A DNA stretch of 64,000 nucleotides from Planctomycetota bacterium (lineage in GTDB: Bacteria > Planctomycetota > Planctomycetia > Pirellulales > Pirellulaceae), in the NCBI GenBank assembly GCA_963204915.1, contig CAUJHS010000082.1, forward strand, positions 62,001-126,000. The letters run 5' to 3'. The translations under genes were made by a program, and so were the position numbers. Positions 52,953-60,927 of the stretch are shown piece by piece (position 1 is the stretch's first letter; each line of letters opens with the position of its first letter). The notes below the pieces were generated by a model. It worked only from the letters and a program-made list of their open reading frames with translations, ran no database searches and was not told where the DNA came from.

Positions 52953-53600
52953 ATGGGACGTCGCGCGCTTCGCAAAGTCAGTCCGCTCATTGATCTGTCG
53001 TTTCATGACCGCGCCTTGGAGGACATTCCCAAACCGCTTGATGCGGCTGCACTTTTCGGGCGCGAGGCGCCAGTCGAAGTGGAAATTGGCAGCGGCAAGG
53101 GTTTGTTCATGGAGCGAGTGTCGGGGGCGTTCCCTGACCGGAATTTCATCGGCGTCGAGGTGGCTCGCAAATACGCTCGCTTTGCCGCGGCGCGGTTGGC
53201 GCGGCAAGGCCGCACCAACGCATTGATGATTCACGGAGATGGATTGCGGTTCATTCACGAATGGATTGCCGACGCCACGCTCGACGCGGTGCACGTCTAT
53301 TTTCCCGATCCGTGGTGGAAGAAACGGCACCACAAACGCCGTGTGATGCGCGAGGAGTTTCTCCACGACATCCAGCGGACGCTCAAGCCGGGAGGCGAAC
53401 TGCACTTCTGGACCGACGTCGAGGAGTACTTCCGCGAAACGCTGGATTTGCTCGCGCAAAGCACGTCTCTCGCCGGACCCATCGAGGTTCCGGAAAGCGT
53501 CGCGGAGCATGAGTTAGACTACCGTACGCATTTTGAGCGTCGCATGCGTTTGCACGGACAGCCCGTGTTTCGCTCATTGTACCGCAAACCCGCGCCGTAG
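52953..53600 (+). CDS. trmB: tRNA (guanine-N7-)-methyltransferase
   Basis: A 215-residue TrmB enzyme that makes m7G46 in the tRNA variable loop. The SAM-binding motif 'VEIGSGKGLFMERV' (about 46-59) is followed by 'NFIGVEVARKYARFAAARL' (about 66-84). The family signature 'VHVYFPDPWWKKRHHKRR' lies near residue 114, and 'LKPGGELHFWTDVEEYF' further on. Length and motif order match the family. The ATG at 52953 begins a standard TrmB start. It lies in a same-strand run with fabZ and the next exported-protein gene. Confidence 0.95.
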   Translation: MGRRALRKVSPLIDLSFHDRALEDIPKPLDAAALFGREAPVEVEIGSGKGLFMERVSGAFPDRNFIGVEVARKYARFAAARLARQGRTNALMIHGDGLRFIHEWIADATLDAVHVYFPDPWWKKRHHKRRVMREEFLHDIQRTLKPGGELHFWTDVEEYFRETLDLLAQSTSLAGPIEVPESVAEHELDYRTHFERRMRLHGQPVFRSLYRKPAP

Positions 53601-53729
53601 CAGTTGCACGCGGTGCGCGGGTTCTTCCTGCCGGCTGCATTCCTTCGAAGCCGCGACGTGGGAACGTCGATGAAACCGAAGAGGTGCGGTCCGAGCGAGT
53701 GTCGCTCTTTGCAGCAGGAAGCAGTCGTG

Positions 53730-54587
53730 ATGAATACGCGGCATCTAATGGCGGCGCCGTTGGTGGCGGCGGCCGTGGCGAGTCCCTATTTGGCGGTGGA
53801 GGACGAATGGCGCCAGCCGCTACAGGATCAATGGAGCCAATGGCAAGCGAACCCGGCGGACGCGTACGCCATTGCCCCCTCGTTTCAGTTTGGATCGCCG
53901 ACCGACACCCTGACCCTGGCGCCCGTTTCTCCGGGTGCGCCTTCGTATTCGGCGACGACGGCTCCCGTGGCGGCTTCGCCGAATGCAGCACCGGGAGCTG
54001 CGCCGGAAACCGCCGTCGCCCCGCCGCCGCCAGGAAGTGTCGCTGCGCCGATCCCGCCGTTGGATGCGTCCAACGCCCGGTTCGCCGGGATGACCGTAAC
54101 CGACTTCGCCGACGTGCTGCGGTTTGACATCACTCCCGAGTGGTTGTTTTCCCGCTGGTCGCGCGTCACCACCATCACGGCGGATCAATCGCTGAAAGGT
54201 TTCCGTGTGCCGCTGGTCACGGGAACGCGCGTGGATGATCTGGCGGGCGTCGCCACGTTCTATTTCGGAAGGCACGGTCGGCTGCAACGCGTTGGCTTTG
54301 AAGGCACCACCGGCGATACGCGCCGACTCGTCGCGTTTTTGACCGCCCGTTATGGCTTCAAAGCCGAGCCTAACTTGGGAGCAGGCCTCTACTTAGTGCG
54401 TTGGAATGCGCGGCCGATGAGCGGCTTGCGCATCGATTACGCACCGGTGGTTCGGGCCGATATGCCGCACGTGCGTTACTCGTTAAAACTCGAAATCAAC
54501 CGTCCGGACGAAGCGTACGTGATGAGCGACGAGTTTCAACAAATTTTGGGATTTGATCAAGGTACGCAACGCTGGCTGCCATTCTAG
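53730..54587 (+). CDS. Hypothetical exported protein with Pro/Ala-rich linker
   Basis: A 285-residue protein of unknown family. It starts with a short signal-like segment (MNTRHLMAAPLVAAAVASPYLA), has a Pro/Ala-rich disordered stretch (about 60-118), then a compact C-terminal domain (about 125-285). Its 'FADVLRFDITPEWLFSRWSR' and 'LVTGTRVDDLAGVATFYF' segments look structured. A GCAGGAAG ribosome binding site lies about eight bases upstream of the ATG at 53730. Longer in-frame starts (53604, 53670) would put residues before the signal peptide and are less likely. No enzyme motif is seen. Confidence 0.66.
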   Translation: MNTRHLMAAPLVAAAVASPYLAVEDEWRQPLQDQWSQWQANPADAYAIAPSFQFGSPTDTLTLAPVSPGAPSYSATTAPVAASPNAAPGAAPETAVAPPPPGSVAAPIPPLDASNARFAGMTVTDFADVLRFDITPEWLFSRWSRVTTITADQSLKGFRVPLVTGTRVDDLAGVATFYFGRHGRLQRVGFEGTTGDTRRLVAFLTARYGFKAEPNLGAGLYLVRWNARPMSGLRIDYAPVVRADMPHVRYSLKLEINRPDEAYVMSDEFQQILGFDQGTQRWLPF

Positions 54588-54595
54588 CGGGCGTG

Positions 54596-54636
54596 TTGCC
54601 GGCATTGCCTTTGCCGGCATTGCCTTTGCCGGCATT
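54596..54636 (+). repeat. 15-bp tandem repeat, 2.7 copies
   Basis: The unit TTGCCGGCATTGCCT repeats exactly at 54596-54610 and 54611-54625, with an 11-base partial copy to 54636. It contains the palindrome GCCGGC and sits nine bases after a stop, between convergent genes. It may form a hairpin near the 3' ends, or be a simple slippage repeat. Confidence 0.8.
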
Positions 54637-54696
54637 TTGGTCGTCAGTGTTTGCTAGATCGAGAATGCCCGTCGTTTGATGGGGGCAAGGCGCGGG

Positions 54697-56058
54697 CTAT
54701 TGGGCCGCTTCGGGCACGGCCGACTTCACCTCCCAACCGACCGGCTGTGTCCATGCTTGCTGCATTTGGTTTTCGAACGACGGGTTCGTGTGCGGACGTG
54801 TGGACGTCACCACGGCGCGCACATACAACTCGTTCCCGGTGAGCCGATATTCGGCAACGGGACCCTCAACCGTTGCCAACACGCGGCCCACGTCTTCCGA
54901 ATATTCTCGCGTTACGGGCAGGGGTTCGCCCTGGGCGCCCGTCCGCGGTTTGGAAGTTTGGTCGTAACCTTTCGTCGTACCGATAAACTGCGTTTTATAT
55001 TGCACGCACTCCTCCGCGGCAATGTCGAGGCGTAACACGCGTTTCTCGGAGTCAAATTGAACGTCGGCCAGCGTCACGCCGCTGGAGGCGTAAAAGTCGC
55101 CCGCCTTGATGGCGCGAATCAAGTAGTCGGGCGTCAAGTAGCGCGAGCGGACCATGATCCAGCCACGGCCCGGGGTGCTGCCGCCCTCTTTTCGGTTGTA
55201 GTGATGGCTGTCGTCGGTCGCCACGCCATAAAGCGGCGGAGACGCAAGTTGGGCCAAACGCAGCGTGTTCGCGATGTCCCACAGTTGCTCCAACCCAGGG
55301 TGGGTCGCATCCCCCAAGTGATGCACGTCGGGGTGGCCGTTGTACACTTCGAAAAATCGCTCCGATACGACCTCGGCCAATTCCTCAGCGGTGATCGCAT
55401 AGTGGAAATTGGGGTGATTGATGTGCAACAAAATTTCGCGGCCGGCGCGCTGCGCTTGCTCCTCGACCGCGCGGAGGTTGTTTTCAATGGCTTCGGGAAT
55501 CGTGCCGCCGCCCAAGGGTCGCACCAGTTCTTTGATGTTCGTGGCGTTCATGTGCAGCGGTTTCGAGCCGACACGGTCGCTGATTTCCTCGCCCTGAATC
55601 ATCAAGAATTTGCCGCGTTCCTCGACCAACGGTCGGAACTCCTCCAGCGGTTTGAGGCGAATTTCATAGTCGGGCGCGCCTTGCTCGCCGCGCGTTTCGA
55701 CCCAACCTCCACCGAAGCGGGCCTGGTATTTCTCCACCGTTTCCTTGCCGCCCCGACGAACGATGTCGTCGTACTTCATCCAGCGGACGCCTTCGCTCAG
55801 AATGTTGTGATCCGACAGCGCCAGAAAATTGTAATCGCGCGTGCGGTACCACTCAGCGATCATTTCAGGGAAATCATTGCCGTCGCTCCACAGCGAATGG
55901 GTATGAATATTTCCTTTCCACCACCGCAGCGGCGGGTCGGAGGGGACGGCGTCGGCCCCAGGTTCCTCGGCGCGAATCGCTGGCGTCCACCCTGCGACCA
56001 GCACCAACGCCAGGACGAACAGCCCTTGGAGAAAAACGCCGAATGTTCGTCGCACCAT
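54697..56058 (-). CDS. Exported PHP-domain metallohydrolase (CehA/McbA-like)
   Basis: A 453-residue protein with a signal peptide (to about residue 30, 'TPAIRAEEP') and a PHP metallo-phosphoesterase fold. The first metal motif is 'GNIHTHSLWSDGNDFPEM' (about 49-66), then 'YNFLALSDHNILSEG' (about 75-89). 'EILLHINHPNFHYAI' (about 208) and 'PLYGVATDDSHHYNR' (about 278) give further His and Asp ligands. This matches CehA/McbA-like proteins, a group that includes esterases and phosphoesterases. The substrate is unknown. It is convergent with the hypothetical exported gene at 53.7-54.6 kb and has a strong basic start 'MVRRTFGVFLQGLFV'. Confidence 0.84.
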   Translation of the reverse strand: MVRRTFGVFLQGLFVLALVLVAGWTPAIRAEEPGADAVPSDPPLRWWKGNIHTHSLWSDGNDFPEMIAEWYRTRDYNFLALSDHNILSEGVRWMKYDDIVRRGGKETVEKYQARFGGGWVETRGEQGAPDYEIRLKPLEEFRPLVEERGKFLMIQGEEISDRVGSKPLHMNATNIKELVRPLGGGTIPEAIENNLRAVEEQAQRAGREILLHINHPNFHYAITAEELAEVVSERFFEVYNGHPDVHHLGDATHPGLEQLWDIANTLRLAQLASPPLYGVATDDSHHYNRKEGGSTPGRGWIMVRSRYLTPDYLIRAIKAGDFYASSGVTLADVQFDSEKRVLRLDIAAEECVQYKTQFIGTTKGYDQTSKPRTGAQGEPLPVTREYSEDVGRVLATVEGPVAEYRLTGNELYVRAVVTSTRPHTNPSFENQMQQAWTQPVGWEVKSAVPEAAQ

Positions 56059-56465
56059 AAATTCAACTCCTCAAGATCGATGACCAAAACAAACTCGCAC
56101 GAATGGCCCGATTATGGGTTAGGTTCAAGCCGGGCGCCATCCTTTGGCTGCACGGGTGACTCGACATATTGCGGCAAGCGAACGTGATCCAACTCGGCCA
56201 GCGCCGACGATTGCCTGACTTAGATTTTTTTGGGCATCAGCCACTGGCGCTAGCCCATAATTTCTCAGCAAGAACCGCTGGCTAGCGCGTAGCGGCTGAT
56301 GTCGCGATCGCCATAATCAAACTTGACTAGGTATTAGAGCGCGTTTCACGCAGGTGTGACGCCCCCACCCCCAATGTGGCGCCATTCGCTCCGCGAGTGC
56401 CGGAAACCACTCGCAGAGCGAGTGGACCACACGGAAGAAGTCATCAAACCTCGATGAAATACGCT
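56059..56465. other. Noncoding region holding a planctomycete-type palindromic repeat
   Basis: About 400 bases between the PHP gene start and the cytochrome gene stop. No coding frame is convincing. It holds the inverted repeat at 56235-56301 and, near 56335-56470, a pair of 'GAGCGCGTTTCAC'-like and 'GTGAAATACGCTCTAG'-like pieces that look like degenerate inverted copies of a second repeat. A promoter for the minus-strand PHP gene is expected on its left side but none stands out. Confidence 0.5.
56235..56301. repeat. Inverted repeat (REP-like hairpin)
   Basis: The left arm CATCAGCCACTGGCGCTAGC (56235-56254) pairs with the right arm GCTAGCGCGTAGCGGCTGATG (56281-56301) over about 20 bases with two or three differences and a 26-base loop. 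The arm CAGCCGCTACGCGCTAGC is of a kind I recall as dispersed intergenic repeats in planctomycete genomes, which was not checked here. Confidence 0.72.
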
Positions 56466-56960
56466 CTAGGGTTCGAGTTGCGGCGCGTGGTCTTCGCCAA
56501 AGGCGGTGTGGCAGTCGTTACAGCTTTTGACCAGTGCTTGATACGACTTTTTCACACCGTCGCCGTTCTTGGCTTTGGCGGCGTCCGCCATGCCCACGCC
56601 GGCCTTTTGCATTTGGGCGCAATACTCCAGCCACTCCGCCTGATTCTTTTCCACCTTGCGCATGGCGAACAGATTGGCGATCTCGGCGCCTTGCCAGCCG
56701 CGATTGCGAACGGTCTTCCAGCGTTCGTTGGAGTCCGGCGCGCCCTTGCTCATTTCCTCCTTGAGATACTCAAAGTACGGCTCGCCGAACAACTCCATCA
56801 ACTCGTGAGTATCGACTACGGGCTGCGGCAACTTGCCTGAAGCGGCAGGCTTGGCGTCGTCCCCGCTTAGGGGAAACACCGACAGCGTCAACAACAATCC
56901 CGACACCACCAGAACTGCGGCTGCTGTACGTACGAAACCCGGGGACGATTTCACCTTCAT
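56466..56960 (-). CDS. Exported cytochrome c-like protein with C-terminal CxxCH
   Basis: A 164-residue protein with an N-terminal signal or anchor (about 11-31, 'AAAVLVVSGLLLTLSVFPL') and a mostly helical body. Its only heme motif, CNDCH (about 149-153), is near the C-terminus in 'VKSCNDCHTAFGEDHAPQ'. A C-terminal CxxCH after a helical bundle is the layout of class II cytochromes (c'-like). Several Met residues could serve as the distal ligand, but no alignment was done. It faces away from the TVP38 gene. Likely an extracytoplasmic electron carrier or gas-binding cytochrome. Confidence 0.75.
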   Translation of the reverse strand: MKVKSSPGFVRTAAAVLVVSGLLLTLSVFPLSGDDAKPAASGKLPQPVVDTHELMELFGEPYFEYLKEEMSKGAPDSNERWKTVRNRGWQGAEIANLFAMRKVEKNQAEWLEYCAQMQKAGVGMADAAKAKNGDGVKKSYQALVKSCNDCHTAFGEDHAPQLEP

Positions 56961-57148
56961 AACCTGTTCCCATTACAATGTGTGGTTGCTTCAAAGCGAG
57001 GCCATTGCAAGACGGCCGCGTCTCCTGGCCTAGGGCCGATCAGGTAACATGGTACAAGTTTCGCCGGGGGAATGCTTGCCCCTGTCGTCATTTAGTTGGT
57101 TCCCCGGTGGCCCGGTCTGGCGAGGCAAGGCTTAGAGGAGCGACTGCA

Positions 57149-57874
57149 TTGAGGATCTCGCCGCGACAGAAAACAATGCTCCGCATCGCCGTGTTGTTGC
57201 TGCTGGCGGCCCTGGCGTTTGCGGGGCTATTCGCACTCCCCGCGAAGGAGTGGCTTGTCGGTGCATTGCAATGGGCGAAAGACATGGGGCCGTGGGGCGG
57301 CCTGATTATTGGCGCGGCGTATGTGCCGGCCTGTTTGTTCTTCGTGCCCGGAACCATTCTTACGCTGGGCGCCGGTTACGCACTAGGGCTAGGCTGGGGA
57401 ATTGCCGCGGCGTCGGTGGGAAGCACACTGGGCGCGACGGCGGCTTTTTTCGCGGGCCGCACGTTGGCGCGCGGTTGGGTGGAAACGTGGGTCGCCCGAA
57501 ACCCGCGCTTTGCGGCGCTCGATCACGCCCTGGCCCAACAAGGGTTTAAAGTCGTGTTGCTGACACGGTTATCGCCCATCTTTCCGTTCAACGTCATGAA
57601 TTACGCTTACGGGATCACGCGCGTTTCGACGCGAGACTATGTGCTGGCGTCCTGGTGCGGGATGTTTCCCGCGACGGCGTTAGTCGTCTACGTTGGCTCG
57701 GCGGCCAAGAGCCTGGCCGATCTGGTCCAAGGTCGGGTAGATCGTGGGCCGGGATATACGGCCTTGTACGTTCTGGGGCTAGTGGCCACCGTGGCCGTTA
57801 CGGTCCTCGTGGGACGCTTAGCGCGGAGAGAGTTACACCGAACCTTGGATCACGCCGCGCCGCCGTCCGCGTAA
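57149..57874 (+). CDS. TVP38/TMEM64 (DedA-like VTT) membrane protein
   Basis: A 241-residue multi-pass membrane protein of the VTT family. The core blocks are 'AAYVPACLFFVPGTILTLGAG' (about 59), 'SVGSTLGATAAFFAGRTLAR' (about 90) and 'LLTRLSPIFPFNVMNYAYGIT' (about 135), shown here in parts. Members are linked to lipid scrambling and membrane homeostasis. A ribosome binding site AGAGGAG (57134-57140) sits eight bases before a TTG at 57149; an ATG at 57176 is the alternative without such a site. It is followed 83 bases later by a pyridine nucleotide-disulfide oxidoreductase gene, a pairing often seen for VTT proteins. Confidence 0.85.
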   Translation: MRISPRQKTMLRIAVLLLLAALAFAGLFALPAKEWLVGALQWAKDMGPWGGLIIGAAYVPACLFFVPGTILTLGAGYALGLGWGIAAASVGSTLGATAAFFAGRTLARGWVETWVARNPRFAALDHALAQQGFKVVLLTRLSPIFPFNVMNYAYGITRVSTRDYVLASWCGMFPATALVVYVGSAAKSLADLVQGRVDRGPGYTALYVLGLVATVAVTVLVGRLARRELHRTLDHAAPPSA

Positions 57875-57957
57875 AAACGCAGCTTGAAACATCTTTTCAC
57901 CGCCGCACCCCGCTAAGGTAAGCCGCTTAACATTTCTTAGGCGCCACAGCGGATAGA

Positions 57958-59508
57958 TTGAGCGATGAACGCGGCCGTAGTCACGATCGGATTCGTATGC
58001 ACATGGTGGAAGTCCTCCCTTGGGATGAACATAACCGAGACCTCGTGGCGCACGTCCATCCGCCGCAGTGGACGAATCCTCGGCCTGCATCACGGTATCA
58101 CGTGGTGGTGGTTGGCGCCGGCGCTGCGGGGTTGATTACCGCAGCAGGCGCGGCGGGTTTGGGCGCTCGCGTAGCGCTCGTCGAACGACATTTACTTGGC
58201 GGCGACTGTTTGAATGTCGGTTGCGTGCCGTCGAAGGCGCTGTTGCGTGCGGCGCGCGCAGCGGCCGAAGCGCGTCGTGCTTCCGAGTTGGGGGTGAACG
58301 TTGGAGGCGACGTGACCGTTGATTTTCCCGCCGTTATGGAGCGCATGCGGCGCTTGCGAGCGTCGATCAGCCCAAACGATTCGGCCGATCGGTATCGCAG
58401 CTTCGGCGTCGATGTGTATTTTGGCCAGGCGTCCTTTACCGGCCCGAACTCGCTCCAAGTGGACGGTCAAACGCTGCGGTTTAAGAAGGCGGTCATCGCC
58501 ACCGGCGGACGTCCCGTCGCGCCGCGCATCCCCGGCTTGGAAGACGTCGGTTACCTGACTAACGAAACGATTTTCTCACTGACCGAATTGCCGCGCCGCC
58601 TGGCGGTCATCGGCGCGGGCCCCATCGGTTGCGAATTGGCTCAAGCATTTGCGCGATTCGGCAGCCACGTCACGCTCTTCGAAACGAAGCACGGCGTTTT
58701 GCCCCACGAAGACCGCGACGCCGCCGAACACATTCGCGCGGCGCTCGCGCGAGACGGCGTACAAATCTTATGTTGCGGGAAAGAATTGCGGGCGTACGCA
58801 ATCTCGACCGGGAAATTGCTGCGCGTTGAATCGCATGGGGCGGATTACGCCATCGAAGTCGACGCGATTCTCGTCGGCGTGGGACGAGCCCCCAACACCG
58901 AAGGGTTGGGCTTGGACGCGGCGGGCGTGGCGCACGACGACCACGGCGTACAAGTCAATGACCGTTTGCAAACGACGAACCGAAGCATTTATGCCGCGGG
59001 CGACATTTGTTCCAAATTCAAGTTTACCCATGCCGCCGATGCGATGGCTCGCATCGTGGTGCAGAACGCCTTGTTTTTCGGCCGCGCCAAAGTCAGCGCC
59101 CTGACGCTGCCGTGGTGTACTTACACCGACCCGGAAATCGCACACGTCGGGTTGTACGAACGGGAGGCCCAAGAGCAAGGCATTAAAACTCGGGTATTTG
59201 AGCATCCCCTGCGCGACGTCGACCGCGCGATCCTCGACAGTCAGACGGATGGTTTCGTGCGTGTGCTCACCAAGCGGGGAACCGACCGAATTTTGGGAGC
59301 AACGATTGTCGCCTCGCATGCGGGCGATATGATCTCAGAAATCACCCTGGCGATGGTTGCGCGGGTTGGACTTCGCACGATGGCGCGTACAATTCATCCA
59401 TACCCCACGCAAACCGAGGCCCTGCGGAAAGTGGCCGACGCTTATAACCGTACTCGCCTTACGCCGGGGGTTCGGAAAATTCTCAACACCTGGTTTGCCT
59501 GGTCGTAA
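57958..59508 (+). CDS. Mercuric reductase-like pyridine nucleotide-disulfide oxidoreductase
   Basis: A 516-residue flavoprotein of the dihydrolipoamide dehydrogenase/mercuric reductase family. 'YHVVVVGAGAAGLITAAGAAG' (about 44-64) binds FAD, and 'GGDCLNVGCVPSKALLRAAR' (about 81-100) holds the redox-active C-x4-C. 'VIATGGRPVAPRIPG' and the NAD(P)H-binding 'RRLAVIGAGPIGCELAQAF' (about 217-235) follow. The C-terminal dimer domain has 'HPYPTQTEALRKVADAYNR'. No N-terminal heavy-metal domain or C-terminal Cys pair of true MerA is present, so mercury is unlikely; the partner could be another disulfide or a quinone. It probably shares an operon with the VTT gene. The TTG at 57958 is one start, the ATG at 57997 another. 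Confidence 0.88.
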   Translation: MSDERGRSHDRIRMHMVEVLPWDEHNRDLVAHVHPPQWTNPRPASRYHVVVVGAGAAGLITAAGAAGLGARVALVERHLLGGDCLNVGCVPSKALLRAARAAAEARRASELGVNVGGDVTVDFPAVMERMRRLRASISPNDSADRYRSFGVDVYFGQASFTGPNSLQVDGQTLRFKKAVIATGGRPVAPRIPGLEDVGYLTNETIFSLTELPRRLAVIGAGPIGCELAQAFARFGSHVTLFETKHGVLPHEDRDAAEHIRAALARDGVQILCCGKELRAYAISTGKLLRVESHGADYAIEVDAILVGVGRAPNTEGLGLDAAGVAHDDHGVQVNDRLQTTNRSIYAAGDICSKFKFTHAADAMARIVVQNALFFGRAKVSALTLPWCTYTDPEIAHVGLYEREAQEQGIKTRVFEHPLRDVDRAILDSQTDGFVRVLTKRGTDRILGATIVASHAGDMISEITLAMVARVGLRTMARTIHPYPTQTEALRKVADAYNRTRLTPGVRKILNTWFAWS

Positions 59509-59601
59509 AGCGACCCGTTGCACATTTGGCTGCAAGAGAGAAAGAGCCGATTGCCGTACAAGCCGCTTGGCTAGGTTTCAAACGCGTTTCGGAGAATCGC
59601 C

Positions 59602-60036
59602 ATGACCGACGTACCAACTCAACCTTCCTCGGCGCCCCAAACGCCGCCGACCGATGCCGACTGGAAAAGCAAATTATCGCCCCTGCAATATCATGTGACG
59701 CGTGAGAAGGGAACCGAACGCGCCTTCACAGGCGAATACTGGGATTGTAAAAAATCGGGCGTCTACCGGTGCGTATGCTGCGGCGCGTCGTTGTTCGACT
59801 CGGACGCGAAGTTCGAATCGGGAACCGGCTGGCCCAGTTTTTATCAGCCGGCAACCGAAGACAACGTCAAAACCGAAGTCGACCGGAGTTGGTTCATGCG
59901 CCGCACCGAGGTTCTGTGCCGTCACTGCGGCGCCCACCTGGGCCATGTATTCGAAGACGGGCCGCATCCCACGGGTCTGCGGTACTGCATTAATTCGGCT
60001 TCCCTCAAATTGGAGGAGCGCGGCGAAGACCGCTAG
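59602..60036 (+). CDS. msrB: Peptide-methionine (R)-S-oxide reductase
   Basis: A 144-residue MsrB that reduces the R form of methionine sulfoxide in proteins. The zinc-binding pairs are '[15 protein letters not shown]' (about 56) and '[14 protein letters not shown]' (about 105). The catalytic Cys is in '[15 protein letters not shown]' (about 130), and '[11 protein letters not shown]' is the substrate-binding block (about 73). It has no signal peptide, so it is cytosolic. Msr A lies 45 bases downstream on the same strand, with tRNA-Sec, a globin and a selenoprotein following. Confidence 0.95.
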   Translation: MTDVPTQPSSAPQTPPTDADWKSKLSPLQYHVTREKGTERAFTGEYWDCKKSGVYRCVCCGASLFDSDAKFESGTGWPSFYQPATEDNVKTEVDRSWFMRRTEVLCRHCGAHLGHVFEDGPHPTGLRYCINSASLKLEERGEDR

Positions 60037-60081
60037 AATACATAAGCGAGAATGGGGTTCAATGGGTTGATGAGGAGAAAC

Positions 60082-60750
60082 ATGACGATCATTAAGTGGG
60101 TCGGCGCCGGAGTTCTTGTGTTGACGTTGGTTTTGTCTGGAGTGTTTTTTATGTCGCAACCATCCCAACCGCAGGCGTCATCGACGCCAGCGAGTCCGCC
60201 GCCGACGAAGGCGCTGCAAACCGCCACCTTTGGCGGCGGCTGTTTTTGGTGCACCGAGGCGGTGTTTCAAAATCTCGAAGGCGTGCATTCGGTAGTTTCA
60301 GGCTACAGCGGCGGCCATGTCAAAAATCCGACGTATCGTCAGGTGTGCGAAGGCGATACCGGTCACGCCGAAGTTATCCAAGTGACTTACGATCCGGCGG
60401 TGGCGCCCTTCGACGCTTTGCTCGAGGTGTTCTGGAAGACGCACGACCCCACGACGCCCAACCAGCAAGGGAATGATATTGGACCGCAATACCGCTCGGT
60501 GGTGTTTTACCACGACGAAGAGCAACGTCGCCTGGCTGAGCAATACAAGCAGGAGTTGGACGCCTCGGGCGCGTTCTCGGCGCCGATTGTGACTGAGATT
60601 TCACCCTTTACTGAGTTTTATCCGGCCGAAGAGTATCATCAACGTTACTTCGAACAAAACTCCGACCAGATGTACTGCCGGTTTGTGATTGCTCCGAAAG
60701 TTGAGAAGTTCAAAAAAGTTTTTAAAGATCGTGTGAAAGCGAGCAAGTAA
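60082..60750 (+). CDS. msrA: Peptide-methionine (S)-S-oxide reductase, membrane-anchored
   Basis: A 222-residue MsrA that reduces the S form of methionine sulfoxide. The catalytic motif is 'FGGGCFWCTEAVFQ' (about 48-61), followed by 'VVSGYSGGHVKNPTYRQVC' and the family tail with 'EISPFTEFYPAEEYHQRY'. Unlike the cytosolic MsrB it begins with a hydrophobic helix (about 5-24, 'KWVGAGVLVLTLVLSGVFFM'), so it is exported or anchored to protect extracytoplasmic proteins. GAGGAG at 60072-60077 precedes the ATG at 60082 by four bases; in-frame ATGs at 60052 and 60070 lack such a site. The tRNA-Sec gene starts 34 bases after the stop. Confidence 0.95.
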   Translation: MTIIKWVGAGVLVLTLVLSGVFFMSQPSQPQASSTPASPPPTKALQTATFGGGCFWCTEAVFQNLEGVHSVVSGYSGGHVKNPTYRQVCEGDTGHAEVIQVTYDPAVAPFDALLEVFWKTHDPTTPNQQGNDIGPQYRSVVFYHDEEQRRLAEQYKQELDASGAFSAPIVTEISPFTEFYPAEEYHQRYFEQNSDQMYCRFVIAPKVEKFKKVFKDRVKASK

Positions 60751-60784
60751 GCTTGCAGCTCGCAGCATAGACTTGCCCGCGTTC

Positions 60785-60882
60785 GGAAACGTTTGCACGC
60801 CTGGTGGCGGCCGCGGTCTTCAAAACCGTTTGGGCCTGGCGAAAAACGCCGGGCCAGTGGGTTCGATTCCCATACGTTTCCG
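60785..60882 (+). tRNA. selC: Selenocysteine tRNA (anticodon UCA)
   Basis: A 98-nt tRNA with anticodon TCA at 60820-60822 (loop CTTCAAA). The 8-bp acceptor stem (GGAAACGT 60785-60792 with ACGTTTCC 60874-60881) is one base pair longer than usual, as in selenocysteine tRNAs. The anticodon stem CGGT/ACCG extends by wobble pairs. A 9-bp variable arm (60833-60841 with 60847-60855) has a 5-A loop, and the T-arm is GTGGG-TTCGATT-CCCAT. The discriminator is G; the CCA end is not encoded (CTG follows). It reads UGA as selenocysteine with SelA and SelB, encoded elsewhere. It lies between msrA and the globin, close to a UGA-containing gene. Confidence 0.94.
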
Positions 60883-60927
60883 CTGGGTCGTTTCATTCGA
60901 CGTCTTCAACACGTAAGGTCGGTTCGC

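Noticed and set aside
60793..60927. Coding extension of the globin gene upstream through the tRNA-Sec gene
   Set aside because: The bases 60785-60882 fold into a complete tRNA-Sec, and the encoded residues do not resemble globins. The ATG at 60928 gives a normal globin start.
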